Source of the DNA: Chamaecrista fasciculata | Lineage: Eukaryota > Streptophyta > Magnoliopsida > Fabales > Fabaceae | Direction: 5' to 3' | NCBI GenBank assembly: GCA_003254925.1 | Contig: QANZ01046144.1 | Coordinates: 409,964 to 473,963, forward strand | Length of the DNA stretch: 64,000 nucleotides | Shown here: in pieces, positions 35,934-48,799 of the stretch | Layout of the letters: the number at the start of each line of letters is the position of its first letter | Position numbering within the stretch: the first letter of the stretch is position 1 | The notes under the pieces: model-generated | What the model saw: only the letters and a program-made list of their open reading frames with translations | Databases searched by the model: none | What the model was told of the DNA's origin: nothing | Program-made: the position numbers and the translations under genes

Positions 35934-36654
35934 TAGTAAGAATTAGTTTCAACCTTCCAGTAAACCACGCAACCTGATTTGAAGATGCATATATTTTGCA
36001 TCAATAGTAATTAGTAATCAACCAGTTTAGGAACTCGGATCATATAAAGTGCTGTTTAGAGACTTAACTGTATTATATAAGGCGTCTGTTCAGGTATACA
36101 ACTATCAGGTAGTCTCCATATGATATTGTACCATCCGTAGAAATATCATCACCTAAGCTCTCAACTGCAATGCAAAGTTGATATTCTCTCTCTACAGCAA
36201 GTTATGTCAATATTGATATTGTATTAAGCAGATACACAAATATGATCTCTGTCTTTTCAATTCTTACATATAGACTTCAGTTCGAAAAGCTAAAACCGAT
36301 TAATGCTAAAATGGTTGAGAATGTACATGCAAGCTGAGTTCTTACTTCGGGGCTGTTGATTCGTCAATCTGTTTGAACTTTGAAGTTCCTGTCAACGATC
36401 GCCATGATCTGCAGTTCTATACTGAAATTGGGTAAAATTTTCAAAATGAAGTAAAATTTCAAGTAATTTTTGGAATAAAACATTTTGTAAAGCTGATGTG
36501 AGCTTAGTTAAGCATTATTATTATATTCGAAGTCACATCATTTTTAACTATTAAGTATGAACATTAATTAATATTGGCATCGTAAGCCATAAATTAATAT
36601 ATTAATGTCACAATTTTTTTGGACAAAATGATTTTATCGTAATTATCTCATATG

Positions 36655-37187
36655 GTTAAAACTTTACTTTGGTGCTCAAATGGGGCAAGTTTTAGTTTGG
36701 CCCTAAAATTATTTTTTTTTCTGTTTTGATCTTCAATAACATTTATTCTGTTTTGATCCTCAAAATGTGATTTTGTTAGGTTTCTGTCGTTATTTATAGT
36801 CTAAACAGTTGAGAATTGAGATGAATTATGTCTATTTTATGTTTGTCTTAATAAGTGAGTAGACAAAGAGATAAAAAAAAAATCATTCTTACTCACAAAT
36901 AAGAGATACAAATCTTTGGGCAAAACAAAAGATAGACAAATCAATCACAAATTTGTAGCTAATAATGAAATCTTTTTTTATTTTCTTTACTAACTCATTA
37001 TTAGTTATTATGACATATATGAGAGAAAATTGATTCATCTTAACTGTTTATGTTAGAATGTTAGATTAACAACAAAAATCATATGAAATAATATTTTGGA
37101 AATCAATGTTGAATAAATGTAAAAGTGTAAGATCCAAATGGAACAAATAATAATTTTAGGACTAAAATAAAACTTATTTCGACCAAA
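36655..37187. mobile_element. Probable inverted-repeat MITE F
   Basis: The left end GGTTAAAACTTTACTTTGGTG resembles the reverse of the right end (GGTCGAAATAAGTTTTATTTTAG). The arms carry words such as TTTTGATC and ACTAAAATAAAAC. No clear target duplication was found. The ends are approximate. Confidence 0.5.
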
Positions 37188-37232
37188 ACAGTATTCGACC
37201 AAAAACATTGGGCAGTGAAAAAAAAAGAGAAG

Positions 37233-37244
37233 GCCCAATGGGCT
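37233..37244. promoter_or_regulatory. Paired inverted Site II motif upstream of RPL18
   Basis: GCCCAATGGGCT holds two back-to-back TGGGCY boxes about 170 bp before the RPL18 start codon. Site II motifs are well known upstream of ribosomal protein genes. Confidence 0.55.
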
Positions 37245-37410
37245 TGTAAAGCGAGAGGAGGGAAATCTGTGAAAGCAGGTGGAAACGGCGAACGGAAGAA
37301 GATGGATAAGGTAAGGCGAGAGCGTGAAAAAGCGAAGATAGAAGCATGCGAGTTTGATTCTGTGTATTGCTGAGCTTGAAACTGAGTGATTCCAACAGAG
37401 AAATCAAACA

Positions 37411-39557
37411 ATGTCTGCTACATCACTTTCCTTTCTTCATTGTGCATTAGCTTCTTCCCATCAATCAAAGCTATTGGCTGCTCCTACTTCAATTTCAAGG
37501 CTCACTTTGAACCCATCGTCTTCATCTCTCGTGGTGGAAGCCAAAACCAGGACCAGAAGAGACGATAGGACTGCTCGCCATATTCGAATCAGAAAGAAGG
37601 TCATATTTCTGCTCCCGCTTATTTCTCTTCTTACACTTTCTGTGCCTTCCACTACTATATATTTGCGCAACTGAGTACCCTTTTACTGGTGAAATAGTCT
37701 GTAGCAGATAATCTGCTTCCTTTCTTGTCTAAATAACGTGGTAACAAGACATTGGATTAGAACTTTGGGACAATGCTGATGATTGTGCTAGTATTTTAAC
37801 ATTTACTACTCTTAATCTATAACTGTGAGCATTTGAATTTGGGAATCCGAGGCCTTTATATTCTTTCGTTGGTTTCATATGTTTTACTTTAGTTCCTATT
37901 TTTAGTCAGAATAATGATTTTGCTGTTTTCCTGTTTTTTTTTTTTTTTTGGGTATATACTACTTTCTCTTTTGTTATACTTGATAATTGACCCTGACCAT
38001 GTCTCTATGACTGTTTCATTTTGTTGATGTAAAATTTCTTATGTTCATATTAATTCTTAGTAAGGCTTCCCACTATATGTATTTAGTACGTTAAATTATA
38101 TCAATGGTTAGTTCTTCTCGTAATTTTGGAAGGTTCAATGATTTTGATTAAGATACTCTCTTTCATCGTCATGTTGTTTCCCCCATTTGTTGTTTATGAT
38201 AGCCATTCTTATCATAACTTGAATTTTGGGGATACGGACTTGTTCTGGGCACTTGGTCTTTATTCTGCACCGTAAAACAATCTTTATTGAATGGAATTTT
38301 GATATCATTAAAACTTCAAAGTGCAATGCATATCTATTCTGGGATTGTCTTTTTCATTATCAGGTTGAAGGAACACCAGAAAGACCAAGGTTGTCTGTCT
38401 TCCGGTCCAACAAACATATCTATGTCCAGGTGATTGATGACACCAAGATGCACACACTGGCATCAGCTTCCACGATGCAGAAGCCGCTTTCTGAAGAGTT
38501 CAATTTCACCTCTGGTCCCACAATTGTAAGTTAATAAAAAGGATATTATGATGTTCTGAATACTATTTAAATTGCTGTCTTAGTTTGTTCATTGTTGTTT
38601 ATGATACTGAGTGCATTTTGCATATGCTCCCAAATGATAGAAATATTCTTCTTTCCCTGATCATAGTGTCTCTTTACTAACATAAAAAATAAACAAGGAT
38701 TGAGGGACAAAGTTAGAAACCAGAGGTCATATCCACCTTGGTTTTTGTAGCGGATATCATTCAATACTTTCAGGATGGCCCCGAGCATGCACTTGTCCTT
38801 GACAAAAAATGTGATGCAACAAACTTATATTACTACATCACGTTGTTAATTTGTTATTGCACACTCTCCTTCGTACCTTATAATCTCTCTATCTCATTCC
38901 CTTGTGATGCTTACCAGCAAAGCTTCGTCTTCTATATGAATTTTGTACTCGTTCACTCTGTAAAAATTAAATCATGAAAAGGGATTTCTAGAATCTGTAT
39001 GTATATATGTTCCCTCTATAACTATTGTAAGGACTAAGGACTCTAGATTTTATCTAGTTTTAGGCAAGATCTTATTGCCAACCTCACCACCATTACTTGC
39101 TACATTTTTGGCATCCATCACATAGGGGATATGTAACCACTATCCCTGAATTTGATTGATTTATCAATGAAAATGGTTTAACAACTCTATTTTCGTTTGG
39201 TACACAAACTGAAGGATCTGTGTACCTATCGAACTATAGAAGCAATGATTCAGTGCCCTCCATTTTGAGCAGTGGTGATATATTAATAGTGTATTATATT
39301 CTTAATTGATTTTCCAGAGTTCTAAGATTTTCCTCCTATTTAAGCCTTTTTATTTTTGTTAATATTTTGAATCACTAAAAGCTGGCCTTGTGAACTTTTG
39401 GCTTCAGGAAGTAGCAAAGAGGGTAGGTGAACTCATTGCAAAATCCTGTCTGGAGAAAGGTATCACAAAGGTGGCCTTTGATCGAGGTGGATACCCATAC
39501 CATGGCCGTGTTCAAGCAATTGCTGAGGCAGCTCGTGAACATGGCCTGGAGTTCTAA
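37411..39557 (+). CDS. RPL18: Plastid large-subunit ribosomal protein uL18c (RPL18)
   Basis: It binds 5S rRNA in the chloroplast 50S subunit. Three exons, 37411-37599, 38364-38525 and 39408-39557, all in phase 0, give 166 aa. Residues 1-45 are a Ser/Ala-rich, acid-poor plastid transit peptide ([20 protein letters not shown]). The uL18 domain begins with [20 protein letters not shown], followed by [20 protein letters not shown] and [20 protein letters not shown], and ends [10 protein letters not shown], the usual bacterial-type L18 C-terminus. The length and the single transit peptide fit the Arabidopsis plastid protein (At1g48350, from memory). A Site II pair lies upstream. Confidence 0.95.
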
Positions 39558-39829
39558 AATGAGCAGTCCTCTCCTCCTGTATTTCTTGTTTAAATTTGTA
39601 ACCAAAGGATTTGTCAAATTTTTTGTAATAGCACATGTTCTCTTTTCCAGTTCTAGTTTATCTGATCCAAATGTCTAGTCGATTTCTTTATTAATTGAAG
39701 AATTTGCATTCCACTAATACATCCTGAGAATGTGAGCTACAGTATGTGAAAATCTTCACTTAGAGTAAGCACTAAACATGGATCGAGTTGCGGATGAATT
39801 CTAATCTGACCTGCACATTTCTTTGAGGA

Positions 39830-40735
39830 TCGAGTTGGGTCAATTCCATGCAATTTTACTCATTCAGCTCAACCCAAATTAACCCGCATGTTTGTGGGTT
39901 GATTTGGGTTAAGTTTGTGAGCCTAGCATAGAAAAAAATTCTAACAAAAGAAAAGGCTTAAATGATATGTAAAAGGCAATGAAAGGAAAGGCTTCAACGC
40001 AGATAGAGACAATCAAAATACTCATATTCGATGGGTATCCGTAAATCTTATCCATTGGATCTGGGTCCAAATTTAAGTAAAAAGTGAATGAGTTTAGGTA
40101 TGAAGATTTACTCATTTAAAATTGCGGGTATGAATCGGGTTCGAAAATAGGGTACCTACCTCGGACCCTACCTATTATAGTGTCATATTCTATTTTTTTA
40201 AAAAATATATATTTTAACATAAATAATGTAATTATTTTTTATTTTAAATATATATAAAATTGCTACTTGTAACTTTTACTTTTAATCCTTTTTTTATCTA
40301 TTTAATCAAAAAAGTAAAAAAAAAAAAACTAAACTTGCTTTAGTTTAATTATATTTATATTTTTTAAAAAATTATTTATTTCGGGTCTGGGTCTGGGTAG
40401 TCGACTACCTATATGGCATGGGGATGAGGATAGATATTCATACCCGTAAGGATATGGGTCTAGATATGGAGATGATAATTTTTTACGGGTCCGCGAATTA
40501 AGATACCCTACCCATTAACATTCCTTATTTACGAAGAAAACTAAAGAATAGGAAAATGTATAATACAATCAATTTAGATAATTAACCGAGGCAAAAAATA
40601 AAAGTCAAACTTATAATTGGGTTGATTCTTTAGACTTTTAACTCGCAACTTAATTAATCTGCTTGTTCATAAATTTGAGATTGACTCATCCCGCAAAACC
40701 AACCCACATCGATGTGGGTTGTGTTGGTTTTTATG
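39830..40735. repeat. Nested inverted-repeat DNA, transposon-derived
   Basis: Palindromic units (around 39875-39914, AACCCGCATGTTTGTGGGTT; around 40696-40732, CCAACCCACATCGATGTGGG) bracket an inner inverted repeat with words such as GCGGGTATGAATCGGGTTCG and, on the other side, TACCCGTAAGGATATGGGTC. This looks like one non-autonomous DNA element inside another; boundaries and target duplications were not resolved. Confidence 0.45.
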
Positions 40736-41083
40736 AATTCACAAGTTATCTCAAATCGCTGTTACTCCCTATCTTCGAATGAATGAAAGACATAATTAGA
40801 GTAACTGTAATCTTTATGAGTACTTTGAAAACAAGGACGGGTGATAGCATAGCCAAAAACTGTTCCTCTATTATTTTCTGTCTTTCGTTTTGGGTGACTA
40901 TTTTAGAGGAAGCTACAAACTCAAAACAACTATAAGTAGCACATGACCAGAAAGAGACTCTTTCTGTAAGTAGCTTACTATTATAATATTCATGAAGTAC
41001 ATTTATATAACCCAGAAGGTTAAAATGCTTCAAGTTTGAATCTTTGGGATTGAATCCCTTGGCCTGAAGATATAATCTTGATA

Positions 41084-41503
41084 TCAATTTGGCCAGTGAT
41101 ACATGAATTCCCAGTACCCAGTTTTTCCATTTAACCCATAAATGCCTTCAGCAGATATCAGCCATGAACATCCTTTGTTACATCGAACAAAGTCTCTTTC
41201 GAAGGAATATGCATCAAAATGGTACTTCTGGACTTTTTCCCACATCAAATCACAGTAAAACAGTGTGGTTCCAATAATATTATCAGAGAAATCCCAGCCA
41301 AACTCACCTCCAAACACTATGTTTTGCACACCCAGATCATCATCTCCAGACTGGCAATGCAAGGTCATGTTCTTCCCAGATCCTAACTTGTTCTTGATGC
41401 TTACATGTTTTTGTTCTGCAAGAACTGAAATGCACAAGCCTATTAGTATTATCAGGATCACTCTTTGTAGATGATTCTTCATCTTCACTGGGCCTTGCAT
41501 CAT
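41084..41503 (-). CDS. S-protein homolog (plant self-incompatibility S1 family)
   Basis: A secreted small disulfide-linked protein. The family includes the poppy stigma S-determinant, but most members have unknown roles. It is a single exon of 139 aa, as is usual for the family. A hydrophobic stretch (RVILIILIGLCISVLA, about 14-29) is a signal peptide, preceded by either of two Mets; starting at the second in-frame choice (41482) gives MKNHLQ and a more typical signal. The mature part has HVSIKNKLGSGKNMTLHCQS, FGGEFGWDFSDNIIGTTLFYC and FVRCNKGC. Cysteines 50, 84, 108 and 112 fit the conserved pattern, and there is an N-glycosylation site at NMT. It ends WEFMYHWPN. Confidence 0.92.
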   Translation of the reverse strand: MMQGPVKMKNHLQRVILIILIGLCISVLAEQKHVSIKNKLGSGKNMTLHCQSGDDDLGVQNIVFGGEFGWDFSDNIIGTTLFYCDLMWEKVQKYHFDAYSFERDFVRCNKGCSWLISAEGIYGLNGKTGYWEFMYHWPN

Positions 41504-41581
41504 TTCTGCTTCTATCTATGTTAATTCACCAGAGGAACATTTAGGCAATTACAAAGTTCAAGCATCACTCTATGTGCTTAG

Positions 41582-41589
41582 CTTATATA
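41582..41589 (-). promoter_or_regulatory. TATA box of the S-protein homolog
   Basis: TATATAAG on the minus strand lies about 80 bp upstream of the first start codon. Assigned by motif and distance only. Confidence 0.5.
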
Positions 41590-43800
41590 GAGTTTTTGAC
41601 AAGGGATTTTTGTATATATCCCGAATTTTGTAAGCAATTGTGGAGAAATCCCTTTTTTTATAAATATTTACAAGTATATATATTGGTTTTGACAAAGTTA
41701 ATTCACAGTTTTTTGTGATAAAATTTATTGCGAATTGATGATGTTACTTGTAATGTCTCATACATAACAACAATTTGTAATAACTTTGTTTAAAATAAAA
41801 GTGTTTATTACATGTATCCAAATATATTATAACAAATGTCCACGTTCAAAATATTTTGTGGGAAATATCCATATTCAATGTTGGATAATATATTGACAGA
41901 ATTGTCTTCAATAAAAAACATTTGTAAGAAACAAAAGAAATACGGCAATTATTTATGACAAATCATATCGCACTAATCTGGCCGAAAAAGAAAAAATTTA
42001 TGTGCAATAGGAAAAATAATATTAAATTTATTTAACTTAATTAAGAGATAGAAAATATTAAATTTAGTATGAAATCTATTCAATTTAATGCAGGGAGAAT
42101 TAAAGAGAATCCAAATATAAACAAATTTTTAATTGAATAGATTTGCTTATATATAAAGAAGCAGCTTGATCAGGGAAAGTTAATTATTGCAATTAGTTAA
42201 TGTTTGCATATTAAAAAGGTGTAGTTAATTATACATTTTACTTTCTAATGCCCAAATTTTATTTTTAAAAAATGATGTTAAAGACAAGTTTCAGCAAAAA
42301 AATAATAATTATATTATTGGTCACAAAAAGAAAAATGTAGCACCCATATATAATCTCTACATCCATTGAAGCATGCAAAAAATGCATGGGCACTATGAAG
42401 GGGTCTACGTTGATATAACTAAACGAGGACCAAGTCAAGAAAGTTTCATCAACAATCCCTGTATAATATAATACTTGTGATAAAATATTTTTTTATTACA
42501 GAAATTATTGTTGCCAAAATTAACACATGTTTGCAAATATGTCTAAAAATAAGCTATATCTATAATTTTCCATGAATATGGAGATATATTCGTATAAAAG
42601 TTAAGGACGTTTGTGAAATGCTTTTGAGAGAGAAGCCAAAATAGAGTTTTGTGACGACAAGAAAAAACTCGTAGTTTCCGAAGAAGCATTCAATTTTCTA
42701 CACTTGCGTGCGTCTCCTCTTTCATTGGTTTTCTTATCATGCGAATGTATATCCCATTTTTTGTCACTCTTCTTCTTGTCTTCACTGCTTTAATTTGTTG
42801 GGTGATCAATTGCCGATTCTACTTTCATATAAAATCTTCATAAAGTGTCTTATCTTATACCACACATATCTCATGAATGACAGAGCTCAACAAATGTGTT
42901 TTGAAACCTTAAACAAGAGAACAAGAGACCAAAATTTCATTCCCTAATCCATATATCAGCTTAATTAATTAGTATCTAAATTATCGATCAACTCCCAAAA
43001 TCTTGTCTTTCTTTTCGTTAGTTGGCTAAAAAGAAAAAAGTTCACTTGTAATGTTGAGACTATCTATAAATAAACAACAAGCTACTGAGAAATATACTAA
43101 TATAATGTTGAGGAGTTTGTTATTATCAGTTAGTAAGTGAAGTTTGCTATATGTATGAATGTATCACATTATCGGGAAACCTGATGAGCTTGAATAATTA
43201 GTTAGTAAGTGAAGTTTGCTATATTCACTTTGATATCTTATGAAATAATACAGGATTCATTCATCTCTTTCTCATAAATTTTTCTGTATCCTATCAGAGC
43301 CTTGAGTCTCTCAATGAAGAGTCTTCTTTCTTCCTTTTTCTTTTACCTACTCTCCCTTCTTCCTTTCTTCTTCAGCAATCATCACATTCTTTCATCAATC
43401 TTTTGTTAAGCTCAAATATGACAATAACTTTCTGTTATGACATTTATAGGTGGAATCTCCAAAATCAATGAATCTAGATATATATGGGTAAGAGGTGCTT
43501 TATTCCTAATAATAAATATATATATATATATATATATTTACAGGCAAAAAATATATATATATTTTTATAAAAATATAGTATTTTGAAATTTATTTATTAG
43601 AAAAATATAAATATATATGAATAAAATATTCAATATTTTTATACAAATAATTTAATTAAAAGCTTCATATTTATAATTTACATTTTTATTTTTAAAGTTA
43701 TACATTTAAAAATTGATGAAAATCGATTTTAAATTAATAACAAATAATTTACTTTAGAATTTTTCTGAATCTAGACTAATGTAAGAAAGATTTAACTATT
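41590..43800. other. AT-rich intergenic DNA
   Basis: No gene is supported. It holds short direct repeats of GTTAGTAAGTGAAGTTTGCTA (around 43130 and 43200) and AT microsatellites (43515-43560). Confidence 0.55.
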
Positions 43801-44139
43801 CATTAAATATGAATATAAGAGATTAATTTTGATATCCTTTCCATAATCTACTTGAGCATCCCATTTCCGTTACATAAAATAGTAAAAGGAAAAAGTAATA
43901 ATTCTGTCTCTAAATTTTATACTATATGTCAATTTCATCTCTAATTTTTTTTTATACCATATTCATTAAATATGAATATAAGAGATTAATTTTGATATCC
44001 TTTCCATAATCTACTTGAGCATAATCTACTTGAGCATCCCATTTCCGTTACATAAAATAGGAAAAGACAAAAGTACTAATTCTGTCTCTAAATTTTATAC
44101 CATATGTCAATTTCATCTCTAATTTTTTTTTTGTCAATT
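43801..44139. repeat. About 163-bp tandem duplication including a MITE end
   Basis: Copy 1 starts at 43801 and copy 2 at 43964. Copy 2 carries a small internal expansion (CATAATCTACTTGAG repeated). Both copies include the left end of the MITE at 44067, so the duplication happened after the MITE inserted. Confidence 0.8.
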
Positions 44140-44829
44140 TCGTCCCCATTGTTTTATATTTTTGTCAATTTTATCATTTAACTAACTTCTTTCAATAAAT
44201 AACGACAGACTGCATCTTGTTTTTCAATCTGAGTTGGGATTTATAATACCCATGTAGATTCTGTCGATAATATTTGGCTAAAGTAAGAGCAAATGATTTT
44301 TTTTTAACATTATAAGAAGGGAGAAACAACTAACTTCTGAAGAGTCTGACGTCATAGAAGAATCCTGGATAAACCAAGGAACCAAGAGAAGGAGATGGGG
44401 GTACAGAAACCCAACCAATGAGGCACATCCTTCGAGAAAAACTGCCTTCGCCAGCCAAAATGTTGCGAGGTAAGAAAATCTGCAAAAAGCAGAAAAAATC
44501 ACCGAATGGCAATTAACAACACACCGGTGAACAATCTTCATCATGAACAAACAAGTAGACTCATCAAAATTTCCCATACATACAAAGATGTAAAATGTAG
44601 TGACATCTCCCATACATATAAAAAGTAAAGAGTACATATGACTTCTAAGACTAAAAAAATATAAAAGAGGAATATTTGAAACAAAATTACTTAGTTTTGA
44701 ATAGTAAGAGCAAATGATAAAATTAATTAAAATGTGAGATATTGGAAACAAAATTGAGAGGAAAAAAAGATTAAGACGAAATTGACAATTAGTGTAAAAT
44801 TTTAATACATATTAGTACTTTTTTGCAAT
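44067..44829. mobile_element. MITE D, second copy, split by a retro-insertion
   Basis: It shares termini and arms with 29738-30110 (CAAAAGTACTAATTCTGTC at the left, TATTAGTACTTTTTTGCA at the right). It is interrupted at 44298 by 405 bp of unrelated DNA; with that removed, the two halves read on continuously as in the first copy. Confidence 0.75.
44298..44702 (-). mobile_element. 405-bp retro-insertion with poly(A) tail and 16-bp target duplication
   Basis: The exact repeat AGTAAGAGCAAATGAT occurs at 44282-44297 and 44703-44718. Directly after the first copy is a T-run, i.e. a poly(A) tail on the minus strand. The insert has no tRNA-type A/B boxes that I can see. A minus-strand open frame including YLATFWLAKAVFLEGCASLV has no family I recognise. 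It could be a SINE, a 5'-truncated LINE or a retrocopied transcript piece. Confidence 0.75.
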
Positions 44830-44848
44830 AGTAAAATACATCAACAAT

Positions 44849-44921
44849 TGGGCTCAGTTTGGGCTTTGGAAAGCTATATGTGGATTGGACTTTTAGGCCC
44901 AAACGATATCGAGAATGGGCT
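44849..44921 (+). promoter_or_regulatory. Four Site II motifs upstream of FAX2
   Basis: TGGGCT at 44849-44854, 44860-44865 and 44916-44921, and GGCCCA at 44896-44901, lie 100-180 bp before the FAX2 start codon. Confidence 0.5.
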
Positions 44922-45026
44922 ATTCCGGAATCCCAGAATCCACGAGAAGAATAAAGAAGGCTAAACGAAAGAAACGTTAAGCCGAGAAGGCCGAAATACA
45001 CAAACACAAAGTCAGAGAAATCTCCG

Positions 45027-47242
45027 ATGATGGCAGAGGTGGCATTCGGTGTTTCTCGTAGCACCTCCTCCATTTACTCCTTATCTCACGGCGGCGCCGG
45101 AGTTTCTCGCCGGCTTCATCTCCAACCGCAGCCTCTGAATCGCATTACCTTTACAGTTAGAAATTCGGCCGTCGCTGCTGCTGCTTCCTCTGATCGCTCC
45201 TCTTTGTTACCGCTTTCTGTAAGTTTGGGCTACTCTGGGAATAGATTGAGTTCGAGACATTTGTGTGCTGCTGCTGTTGCCTCTTCAGACTCCAAGGCCT
45301 CGATTCTCACTAATGTGGACGCCAATCAACCCGATTTAGATTTAGACACTTCTGGTGGTGCCGGCGACGGCTTCGGTGATAAGAATGGGGGCGGTGGTGG
45401 CGACGGCGGAGGAGGAGATGATAGTAATGGAGGCGGCGGTGACGATAACAAAAGTGAGGAAGGACCTGATGGAGACGACAAGAAGATCGGTTTATCGATG
45501 TCTCAGAAACTTACTCTAGGATATGCTGCGCTGGTTGGAGGTATTAGCCAAAATCTCCGTGATTTTCTTTCGCCTCTATGCTTGTACACTGCTACTTTTT
45601 AATTATTGTTTCTAATAATAGGACTGGGTTGAGGATTCAGTTATTTCTATATTGTTTCATTCTGCTTCAGGTATTGTTACGCGGTTGATAATGTTTCTCT
45701 TAGTCCTAGTCAATTAGTCGTCATTTTAATTTGCTGACAGTAGTTAAACAATCTGATGCGGCTTTTGCCTTCTTTTTCTGTAAATAAATATGCATATACA
45801 AGTAATATTTTTCACGAACATCTATTTTTTGGTACTTTCATGATGTTTCTCTTTGGTGTATAGCATCATTTCTATTGCTGCGATGTATGGATTTACTTTT
45901 ACTATTCAATGTTCCACGACCTCGACCTCATACCTTTGATTCATTCAGAGAGTGCAAGGTTTTACGATCCAGCATTCAAAATGTAATCTAATGACATTTT
46001 TGGCTTTTGGGGGATCCACACTGGTGATCCTTCCTATTTGATTTAGTATTTTTTGTCCAAGACCGATCTTGAACGTCTGTATGAATCTCCTGATATCACT
46101 TAATTTCAGAAAAAAGCGATTTTGACTTCCCTTCATAAACTTAATTTAAGCTTTCATGGACTTTGTTGATACCTTTGATTAATTGGAATGAGCATTGGAT
46201 GTAATGAATTACTTTATCTCGTATCTTTGAGCATCACCTGTAACATTTTGTTTGCACAATTTGTTAGGACCTAGACTACTCTTGCTTTAAATGTGGTTGA
46301 TTTTGACTCGGACATGTATACTGGTGTTCAGGGAAGTTTGGATTAAACTTGACTATGCATTCCCTATTTATTCATTTATTTATTTCCCAGCTATGCATCA
46401 ACACAATGTATTAGTGATCTTGTTTATTTTGGTTTCTGGTAGCTGGTGGTTTAATAGGCTATTTGAAGAGTGGAAGCCAGAAATCACTGTTGGCAGGCGG
46501 ATTTTCTGCTGCACTGTTGTATTATGTATTTACTGAGCTACCTGTAAGACCAGTTTTTGCATCATCTCTGGGGCTTGGTAAGTGATTAGTTTCTTTATAT
46601 ATCTTACACTGGACATGCTATTCGATAGGGAACAGTTCCATAAAGTGCCTTTTTGACACGTAATCTTGTGATGAGATGCATTAGCACTTCTTGAAATAAT
46701 TCTTGAAGATGCATCAGTGTGATTTATCCAAAACTTTTTGGAGCTTCTATTGTACCTACACTAGAGCATATATCTAAACTTTGTAATTCCTTGGATGTTG
46801 CATTTTCTCTCGCTCATATCATATCTGAGTTCTGATAAGCAAAGTGTTATTTGATCTAAATGCTAAACCTCCAATTGGATGTTAAAAAAGAAACCATTTT
46901 CTTGCACATATCCAAAATTTCTGTTACTGGAAGTAGTGGATCTTTCTAAGTGAGTAATTTGTCTAATCTGATGGACATATTTGTGAATTGTGACACCTAT
47001 TATGTATATTCTTAATTTTGATGTCATGGATCTAACTTGAAAACTGAAAGCAAGGCTTTTATCCCGAAATTGTATAACTTATGGATTTGTTTACACTACC
47101 AGGCATCTCTGCAGCGCTTCTGGTGGTGATGGGTTCTCGTTTCAGGAGATCAGGGAAGGTTTTCCCGGCAGGTGTCGTGTCCCTTATGTCTTTTGTAATG
47201 ACTGGTGGATACTTCCATGGAATTCTTCGTAGTGTGCACTAG
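45027..47242 (+). CDS. FAX2: Plastid fatty acid exporter, TMEM14 family (FAX2-like)
   Basis: FAX proteins sit in the plastid inner envelope and export free fatty acids. Exons are 45027-45540, 46443-46577 and 47103-47242, all GT-AG and in frame, giving 262 aa (or 261 from the second Met at 45030). Residues 1-100 form a Ser/Ala-rich transit peptide. A Gly/Asp-rich linker (about residues 108-155, with runs such as GGGGGDGGGGDD) follows, as in FAX2. The TMEM14 domain then carries four short hydrophobic segments: KLTLGYAALVGAGGLIGYLK, SLLAGGFSAALLYYVFTELP, GLGISAALLVVMGSRFRRSG and PAGVVSLMSFVMTGGYFHGI. The protein ends LRSVH. The Gly-rich linker separates it from FAX1/3. Site II motifs lie upstream. 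Confidence 0.93.
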
Positions 47243-48799
47243 AATGTAAATAATGGAAGACGAGACTGAAGGATATATTTGCACCTATCTCCTCTCGTTG
47301 TAAAATTCCTGTTTTTACTTTGGACTAGGTGCCCTTTTGTTGTGAAATAAAGTTGTTCAGTTTGAACTTCATTCGAAACTATGGTTTTTTTTAATACCAG
47401 TTTTGTTTTTTTGTTTTTCCTTTTTTCTTTTGGCCTATAATATGCTGGCAATTTCATATGAATTGCAGATAAAATAAGTAAATAACTGTTTCTGCCGGAC
47501 ATTATCAACTCAATAGGACGCATAGAAAACATAGGTACGCGTTTCAAGCTCTTTGACGTAGGGGAAAGGAGAGTAAATCAGTAAACTAAAATGAAATTCA
47601 CAATTATTTGTGATAAATTGACTGTTTAGTGAAGTATTTATTGTAGGACAATTAAATTGTTCGCAAAGTACTAGATAAAAGATTGAAAATTTAGCACTAC
47701 ACCGGTATTAAAAATTCTTATATTAATTTTACTATTATAGTCCCAAGTGGAATATATTATAACTAAGTTAGGCCTTACATTACAGACAAAAGCTATTTAT
47801 TGTCAACATATAAATTATCGATGGCTTATGGGAATATAATAAATATTTTCCTGTTTGACTAACGTTAAATTGACACAGAAAAATAATGGGAAAGTTATAG
47901 AGTTTGGAACAGTTGAGCCGTAGAGGTATTATTTTTTTGTTTTGTTTAATCTTTAAAGATTCTTCAATCACATGTCGAGACACCTCATAAGAATTGAGAA
48001 TCATTAAAATTGTGGTTAATGAGTTCTTCAATCTTCAGCATGCTCATCTTCATTATTAGTTCAGCTTTCTTTAAAATATTACACCAATAATTATACAAGC
48101 TTCACGGGTACGAGGGTGGTAATCATTCATAGAGTTAATGGTGTTTTTTGTTGTATGGCCTATGGGTGTCAATGGTTACCCAAATTTGAAAAAAGAATGA
48201 TGAGAATTAGTCTAAAATATGAGTTTTTTTGACACAGGCAAATGATTCTTTCGTTAGCATGGAGAAATATTCATTAATAAGTTGTCATCTAACTGAAAGA
48301 CTCGGCTAAATCACTTTCTTTGAGTGTTTCTTTTCCTATCCAACGTACCAAGAGTCAAGTTCCTTACAATGTTGAAAATAATCTAAATAATTGAGGGTGA
48401 GTTAAGACGTTTCGCTTAAGTTCTATGCAAAGACAATAAATTTAAGGAATCATATAATAGCAATTGGCAAATGTCACAATGTGAACAGAACACTAGATGA
48501 TTAAGATTTAAGAGTACTACAAAGACACAGTAAGGTTCAAGAATAACATAATAAGAAGTGTTCTGAGCATAACGCGATCAGACACAAGGCAAACTTTAAA
48601 GAAATCACACATTCACCGACCATTTTCAGGTTCAGCAGTTAGGTTACAAATTACACATGTACTAAGGACTGAAGACAAAACATCAGAGTCATAGAATAAT
48701 AGACTTCTACACACAAGCAAGCATAGATTAAGATGTTTCTTCTAGATAGCACAACTATTATACCAATATATGGGTAGAACTAGAAACAAGTATTGATGC
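47243..48799. other. Intergenic region between convergent genes
   Basis: It contains the 3' flanks of FAX2 and JAZ. No coding region or repeat with definable ends was recognised. Confidence 0.55.

Noticed and set aside
44278-44751. 157-codon minus-strand open frame
   Set aside because: It crosses the boundary of the retro-insertion and both target duplications, so it cannot be an ancestral gene. It has no recognised domain.
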